Origin: Phycisphaeraceae bacterium
GTDB lineage: Bacteria > Planctomycetota > Phycisphaerae > Phycisphaerales > Phycisphaeraceae
NCBI GenBank assembly: GCA_003552605.1
Contig: PUNN01000130.1
Coordinates: 1 to 10,534, forward strand
Direction: 5' to 3'
DNA: 10,534 bases
This document shows, in pieces, positions 7,653-10,534 of this stretch. A model generated the notes under the pieces. The model saw only the letters and a program-made list of their open reading frames with translations, was not told the origin of the DNA and searched no databases. Positions within the stretch are counted from its first letter, which is position 1. Each line of letters opens with the position of its first letter. The translations under genes were made by a program, and so were the position numbers.

Positions 7653-8423
7653 TCAGGCAGCCTGCTCCTGGTCGCCGCGCATGCTCGGCGGCAGGAAGGT
7701 CCGCAGTTTCTGTTCAACGATGCGGGGATTGTCGCCACTCTGGATCGCCATGACCCCCTTGATCACGATCGTCTTCAGCAGCACTTCCTCGCTCGACCGC
7801 CGCGCCAGCCGGTCGGCCATCGGCAGGCAGAGGGCATTGGCGATGATCGAGCCGTACATCGTGGTCAGCAGGGCCACGGCCATGCCGGGGCCGATCTTCG
7901 AAGGGTCATCGAGGTTGGCCAGCATCACCACCAGCCCGACCAGGGTGCCGATCATGCCGAAGGCCGGGGCGTACTTGCCGAGTGTCTCGAACATGCCGCG
8001 GCCGACCTCGTGGCGCTCGACAAGGTTGTCCAGTTCGGTGGTCATGATCTGTTCGATCAGTTCCGGGTCGGTGCCGTCAACGGCCATCTGGATACCATTG
8101 ACGATGAAGCGGTCGTCGATGTCCTTGGTGGCATTCTCGAGGCTGAGGATGCCGTCCCGCCGCGCGATCTCGGCATACGAGACAAGGTCATCGATCAGCT
8201 TTTCGACCGATTGGCCCTTGTGCGAGGCGACGGTGCGGATGACCTTGAAGATGCCCTTGACGTTGCGCGCCGGCCAGGAGAAGAAGATGATTGTGAAGCA
8301 GGTGCCGATGACAAGAATCACGCCGGGCACGTTGACAAACGCGGCCATCTCGCCGCTGGAGGCAATCGCCCAGAGGATGAGTGCCCAGGTACCCAAAATG
8401 CCAAATAGCAGCCCGAGATCCAT
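7653..8423 (-). CDS. motA: Flagellar stator protein MotA
   Basis: MotA forms the ion channel of the flagellar stator with MotB and pushes on the rotor protein FliG. From the ATG at 8423 it has 256 residues. Four membrane segments are visible at about 2-21, 33-50, 152-170 and 181-201, with a large cytoplasmic loop between the second and third. That loop has ARRDGILSLE (87-96), with the Arg and Glu that contact FliG in E. coli. Conserved prolines fit at 153 (YAPAFGMIGTLVG) and 201. A GGAGAGG ribosome site (8427-8433) supports ATG 8423; an in-frame TTG at 8435 would add four residues and put that site inside the gene. The N-terminus MDLGLLFGILG matches the PomA/MotA type. A sigma28-like element lies about 50 bases upstream. 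Confidence 0.93.
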   Translation of the reverse strand: MDLGLLFGILGTWALILWAIASSGEMAAFVNVPGVILVIGTCFTIIFFSWPARNVKGIFKVIRTVASHKGQSVEKLIDDLVSYAEIARRDGILSLENATKDIDDRFIVNGIQMAVDGTDPELIEQIMTTELDNLVERHEVGRGMFETLGKYAPAFGMIGTLVGLVVMLANLDDPSKIGPGMAVALLTTMYGSIIANALCLPMADRLARRSSEEVLLKTIVIKGVMAIQSGDNPRIVEQKLRTFLPPSMRGDQEQAA

Positions 8424-8426
8424 GAT

Positions 8427-8433
8427 CCTCTCC
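8427..8433 (-). promoter_or_regulatory. Ribosome binding site fixing the motA start
   Basis: GGAGAGG on the minus strand lies three bases before the ATG at 8423; its GGAG core is six bases away. It argues for ATG 8423 against the in-frame TTG at 8435. Confidence 0.55.
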
Positions 8434-8473
8434 AATCCCGAGCGGGAAGAGGCCGGCCAGTCGTTACATCCGG

Positions 8474-8492
8474 ATCATCGGTCATCATCGGT
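8474..8492 (-). repeat. Direct repeat with 10-bp phasing upstream of motA
   Basis: ATCATCGGT occurs at 8474-8482 and again at 8484-8492, one helical turn apart. On the motA-sense strand this is ACCGATGAT twice. The motA-proximal copy overlaps the putative -10 of the sigma28-like promoter, so the pair may be a regulator site or a duplicated promoter element. Confidence 0.5.
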
Positions 8493-8502
8493 GGCTACTT
8501 AA
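8475..8502 (-). promoter_or_regulatory. Sigma28 (FliA)-like promoter candidate for motA-motB-fliL
   Basis: On the minus strand TTAAGTAG (8502-8495) and ACCGATGA (8482-8475) resemble the flagellar sigma28 elements TAAAGTTT and GCCGATAA, with five and six of eight matches. The spacer is 12 instead of the usual 11 bases. It lies about 50 bases before the motA ATG. Stator genes are common sigma28 targets, which supports the reading, but the match is imperfect and the sigma factor gene is not in view. Confidence 0.35.
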
Positions 8503-8558
8503 CTCTGCCCGGACTTGCCCGCCCCTGCACCGCCGACCCGATCAGGTGTCCAGAATGC

Positions 8559-8576
8559 CTCACACCATGGCGTGAG
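8559..8576. promoter_or_regulatory. 18-bp imperfect palindrome upstream of motA, possible operator
   Basis: CTCACACCATGGCGTGAG is symmetric about 8567/8568 with a single mismatched pair (8564 with 8571). It lies about 135 bases before motA and 149 bases beyond the nudix stop. Size and symmetry suit a dimeric regulator; it could also be a hairpin in the nudix transcript. Confidence 0.35.
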
Positions 8577-8624
8577 CCGCCCCTATCGGACCTTTCCCCA
8601 CCCCGCGCCCGGGCGGTCGGCAAG

Positions 8625-8720
8625 CAGCGGCGATTTCGATGGCCGGAGGTCCGCCGGGGCGCATCGCCCCCGCCCCCGCGCCCGCTCCCGGGGTCCCGAC
8701 GGTGGTCCAGATCGCCGCTG
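8625..8720. repeat. Long-range 10-bp inverted repeat downstream of the nudix gene
   Basis: CAGCGGCGAT (8625-8634) and ATCGCCGCTG (8711-8720) are exact reverse complements 76 bases apart, the second arm lying four bases past the nudix stop codon. Between them sits the small GGGGCG/CGCCCC hairpin. Together they could fold into a branched 3' structure ending the dnaA-nudix message, without a T-tract. In such GC-rich DNA a chance match is not excluded. Confidence 0.4.
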
Positions 8721-8724
8721 ATCG

Positions 8725-9252
8725 TTACAGATGTAGCGCGGCGTAGAGGCCGGCGTAAAGCTTCAGGTCGACCGCGCAACCGGCAACGCGGCGGGATTCA
8801 ACAAAGCGCCCGAGTCCTGCGAGCGGGACCATGTGGACCGTGATGCGCTCGTTCGCATCAGCCCCACCGGCGCTGACCCGCCGCAGGCTCGTGGCGCGGA
8901 AGAAGGTGAGAATCTCATCGCTGATCCCCGGTGAGGTGTAGGCTTCGAACAGCCGCGCCCACTGCGATGCCTCATACCCGCTCTCCTCCCGCAACTCCCG
9001 CTGAGCGGCTTCCAGCAGGGCTTCATCCGCGGATGCATCACCCCGGTCACCGGCAAGGCCGGCGGGCAACTCGATGACCGGGCATCCGGCGGGCGGCCGG
9101 TGCTGCTCGATGAGCACAATCCGGCCATCATCGGTCAGCGCCACGATGGCCACGATCCCGCCGATGTCCGGTCGGGTCGCGTACTCCCAGCCGCCGCGCG
9201 TGACGAGGTTCACGTGGCGGCCAGCGGCGATGAGATGTGGCGGCTCGGCCAA
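8725..9252 (-). CDS. Nudix hydrolase, ADP-ribose pyrophosphatase type
   Basis: It probably cleaves ADP-ribose or a related nucleoside diphosphate sugar to AMP and a sugar phosphate. The 175-residue protein has a complete Nudix box: Gly71, then Glu77, then Arg85-Glu-Leu with Glu89-Glu90 and Gly92, spacing GX5EX7REUXEEXGU exactly. ELPAGL (61-66) before the box and TSPGISDE (106-113) after it are the marks of the ADP-ribose pyrophosphatase group (NudF-like). No ATG is near the start. TTG 9252 has GGGAG (9260-9264) seven bases upstream. TTG 9258 overlaps the dnaA TGA in a TTGA junction but leaves the ribosome site only one base away. Either start makes translation coupled to dnaA. The enzyme class is well supported; the true substrate is not fixed. 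Confidence 0.85.
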   Translation of the reverse strand: MAEPPHLIAAGRHVNLVTRGGWEYATRPDIGGIVAIVALTDDGRIVLIEQHRPPAGCPVIELPAGLAGDRGDASADEALLEAAQRELREESGYEASQWARLFEAYTSPGISDEILTFFRATSLRRVSAGGADANERITVHMVPLAGLGRFVESRRVAGCAVDLKLYAGLYAALHL

Positions 9253-9254
9253 CT

Positions 9255-10534
9255 TCAATCTCCCGGCCGGCGGCAGATCGCGTAGCGCAACCGGTCGATC
9301 AGCTCGGTCAATGTCACCGGCTCCGGGCTTGATGGAAGCTGGATAAGCGTCGGCGTCTCATCCTGGAGTTGCTTCTGGAGGCGGGTATTGGCGGTGACGA
9401 TGGTCGAGTGACTGTTGCGTCGCATCGCCGCGGCGATCTCGGGGAAGCTGAGCGTGGTCAGTTGCCGCGCCAGATAGACCACCAGTGAGCGAGCGAGCAC
9501 CAGTTGCTTGTGGCGGTTGGTGCCCAGGACCTGCTCGCGGCTGACCCCCATCGTCTTCTCGACCTGTTCGAGGATGTGCTCGAATCGTATCGGTCGGGAG
9601 TGACCGGGTTGCTCCGGCCCTTCGAACAGACGGTTGACAAGCATGTGGCCGATGGTGGGCAACGAGTCGTCGGGTGTGGGCGAGGCGCCGCGGCCGGTAT
9701 GCTGGCGGGACATCGTCGCGAGGGCCTGGAGCTTGGTCAGGGCACCTTCGATCTCGCGTACCGAGCCCTGGTAACGGCTGGCGATGACGGCGATGGCGGT
9801 TTCGAGGATGTTGATCCCGCGGCGCTGTGCGAGTGCATGGACGATGCGGATGCGCGTCTGCGTGTCCGGGGTGCGCACCTGCACGACCATGCCGCGCATG
9901 CATCGGCTGACAAGCGCATCGGAGAACTGCTGCACGAGCTTGGGGTGGTTATCCGAGGCCATGACGATGCGTGCCCCGGCGAGCTCGATGGCATCAAAGC
10001 TGTGAAGAAACTCCTGCTGCGTCTTCTCGCGGCTGGCCAGGAAGTGCACATCATCGATTGCGAGCAGGTCGAGCCGGCGGATGCCGGCACGGAATTGCTC
10101 GAGACGGTTCTGCCTGACGGCGGCAATGTAGTCGTTGGTGAACTGCTCACCGGTGGTGTAGTGGACCCGCGCATCGGGATTGTGGGTCAGCACCTGTCGG
10201 CAGATGCCCTTGAGCAGGTGTGTCTTGCCGAGGCCGCAGCCGCCGTGAATGAACAGCGGCCCGCCGATCGGGTCACCATCGCCGGCGAACCGGCATGCAG
10301 CGGTATAGGCCAGTTCATTGCTCGGGCCGATGACGAAGTCTTCAAGCGCATGTCGTAGCGTGTTCGATCGCGAGGCGTGGCTGCGGCCGGCGGTGGACCC
10401 CACCGTGCTGCTCGATGTTGCCGACGATGCGGACCGGTCATCGCGCGACCGCTCGGGGAAGGCATCCGGCCGGCGACGGGGCTCATCTGTCCCTTCATGC
10501 TCGCGATGTCGCTGATCTGGGCGTACCGGCTCGC
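9255..10534 (-). CDS. dnaA: Chromosomal replication initiator DnaA, N-terminus beyond the window
   Basis: DnaA binds origin boxes and melts DNA using ATP. A GTG at 10403 would give 382 residues, but the frame stays open to 10534 and encodes a hydrophilic Arg/Asp/Ser/Glu/Pro-rich stretch typical of flexible domain II, so domain I must lie past the edge. Numbering from GTG 10403: entry motif LEDFVIGPSN (20-29), Walker A GGCGLGKTH (54-62), Walker B LLAIDDVHF (113-121), arginine finger Arg167 (SRC, usually SRF), sensor 2 Arg216 (SVREIEGA). Domain IV spans about 272-347 with YLARQLTTLSFPEI and the helix-turn-helix end NSHSTI (330-335). Departures: sensor 1 has SDNHP rather than SDR, and the box-contacting Asp (E. 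coli Asp433) aligns with Ser331. About 35 residues follow domain IV. The linker at 228-270 is long. No dnaN follows; a nudix gene does. Confidence 0.93.
   Translation of the reverse strand, partial: EPVRPDQRHREHEGTDEPRRRPDAFPERSRDDRSASSATSSSTVGSTAGRSHASRSNTLRHALEDFVIGPSNELAYTAACRFAGDGDPIGGPLFIHGGCGLGKTHLLKGICRQVLTHNPDARVHYTTGEQFTNDYIAAVRQNRLEQFRAGIRRLDLLAIDDVHFLASREKTQQEFLHSFDAIELAGARIVMASDNHPKLVQQFSDALVSRCMRGMVVQVRTPDTQTRIRIVHALAQRRGINILETAIAVIASRYQGSVREIEGALTKLQALATMSRQHTGRGASPTPDDSLPTIGHMLVNRLFEGPEQPGHSRPIRFEHILEQVEKTMGVSREQVLGTNRHKQLVLARSLVVYLARQLTTLSFPEIAAAMRRNSHSTIVTANTRLQKQLQDETPTLIQLPSSPEPVTLTELIDRLRYAICRRPGD

Larger units (their letters stand above)
8424..8724. other. 301-base noncoding region between motA and the nudix gene
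   Basis: No frame here looks like a protein. It holds the motA leader, a sigma28-like promoter candidate with a direct repeat (8474-8502), an imperfect palindrome (8559-8576), a hairpin GGGGCG/CGCCCC (8656-8661 with 8665-8670), and a 10-bp inverted repeat (8625-8634 with 8711-8720). The stretch from about 8640 to 8700 is strongly GC-rich with runs of C on the plus strand. I see no DnaA boxes, so nothing marks it as an origin despite dnaA being close. Confidence 0.7.

Noticed and set aside
6965..8408. Plus-strand open frames opposite motB and motA
   Set aside because: MotA and MotB on the minus strand have full family motifs; the plus-strand translations show none.
9504..10358. A 284-codon plus-strand frame opposite dnaA
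   Set aside because: It is a mirror of the DnaA AAA+ and domain IV coding sequence, with no independent motif.

Overview
This GC-rich window is a stretch of bacterial chromosome carrying mostly housekeeping genes. AccB/AccC sequence style, a divergent DnaA, a GH88-type glycosidase, a MotA-MotB-FliL-like set and few strong Shine-Dalgarno sites fit a Planctomycetota (Phycisphaerae-like) genome. That placement is inference from protein flavour; no marker RNA is present to confirm it. I see no tRNA, rRNA, CRISPR array, insertion sequence or defence system.

Left half, plus strand. The window opens inside hisI (phosphoribosyl-AMP cyclohydrolase, 5' end missing). Next come a GH88-type unsaturated glucuronyl hydrolase, a gap of about 250 bases with a candidate sigma70 promoter, a short-chain dehydrogenase of the FabG-like type, and an M24 Xaa-Pro peptidase. 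A 274-base intergenic region follows, starting at the peptidase stop codon with seven copies of a 13-bp GC-rich tandem repeat and then small hairpins. After it lie accB and accC, which encode the biotin carrier and biotin carboxylase of acetyl-CoA carboxylase. The order peptidase-accB-accC resembles the peptidase-efp-accBC neighbourhood of other bacteria, but efp is absent and the repeat array occupies that place.

Right half, minus strand, convergent with accC. In transcription order these are dnaA (initiator; domain I lies beyond the right edge), a Nudix ADP-ribose-pyrophosphatase-like gene coupled to the dnaA stop, a 301-base intergenic region, then motA, motB and a FliL-like gene. The last three look like one stator operon: MotA/MotB form the ion-driven stator and the FliL-like membrane protein would support it. 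The 301-base region holds a sigma28-like promoter candidate with a phased direct repeat just upstream of motA, an 18-bp imperfect palindrome and a long-range inverted repeat. A perfect 10-bp hairpin sits between motB and the fliL-like gene.

No clearly new multi-gene system is visible. The points most worth a second look are the 13-bp array in the efp-like position, the departures from consensus in DnaA with its extra C-terminal segment, the dnaA-nudix coupling, and the regulatory structures around the stator genes.
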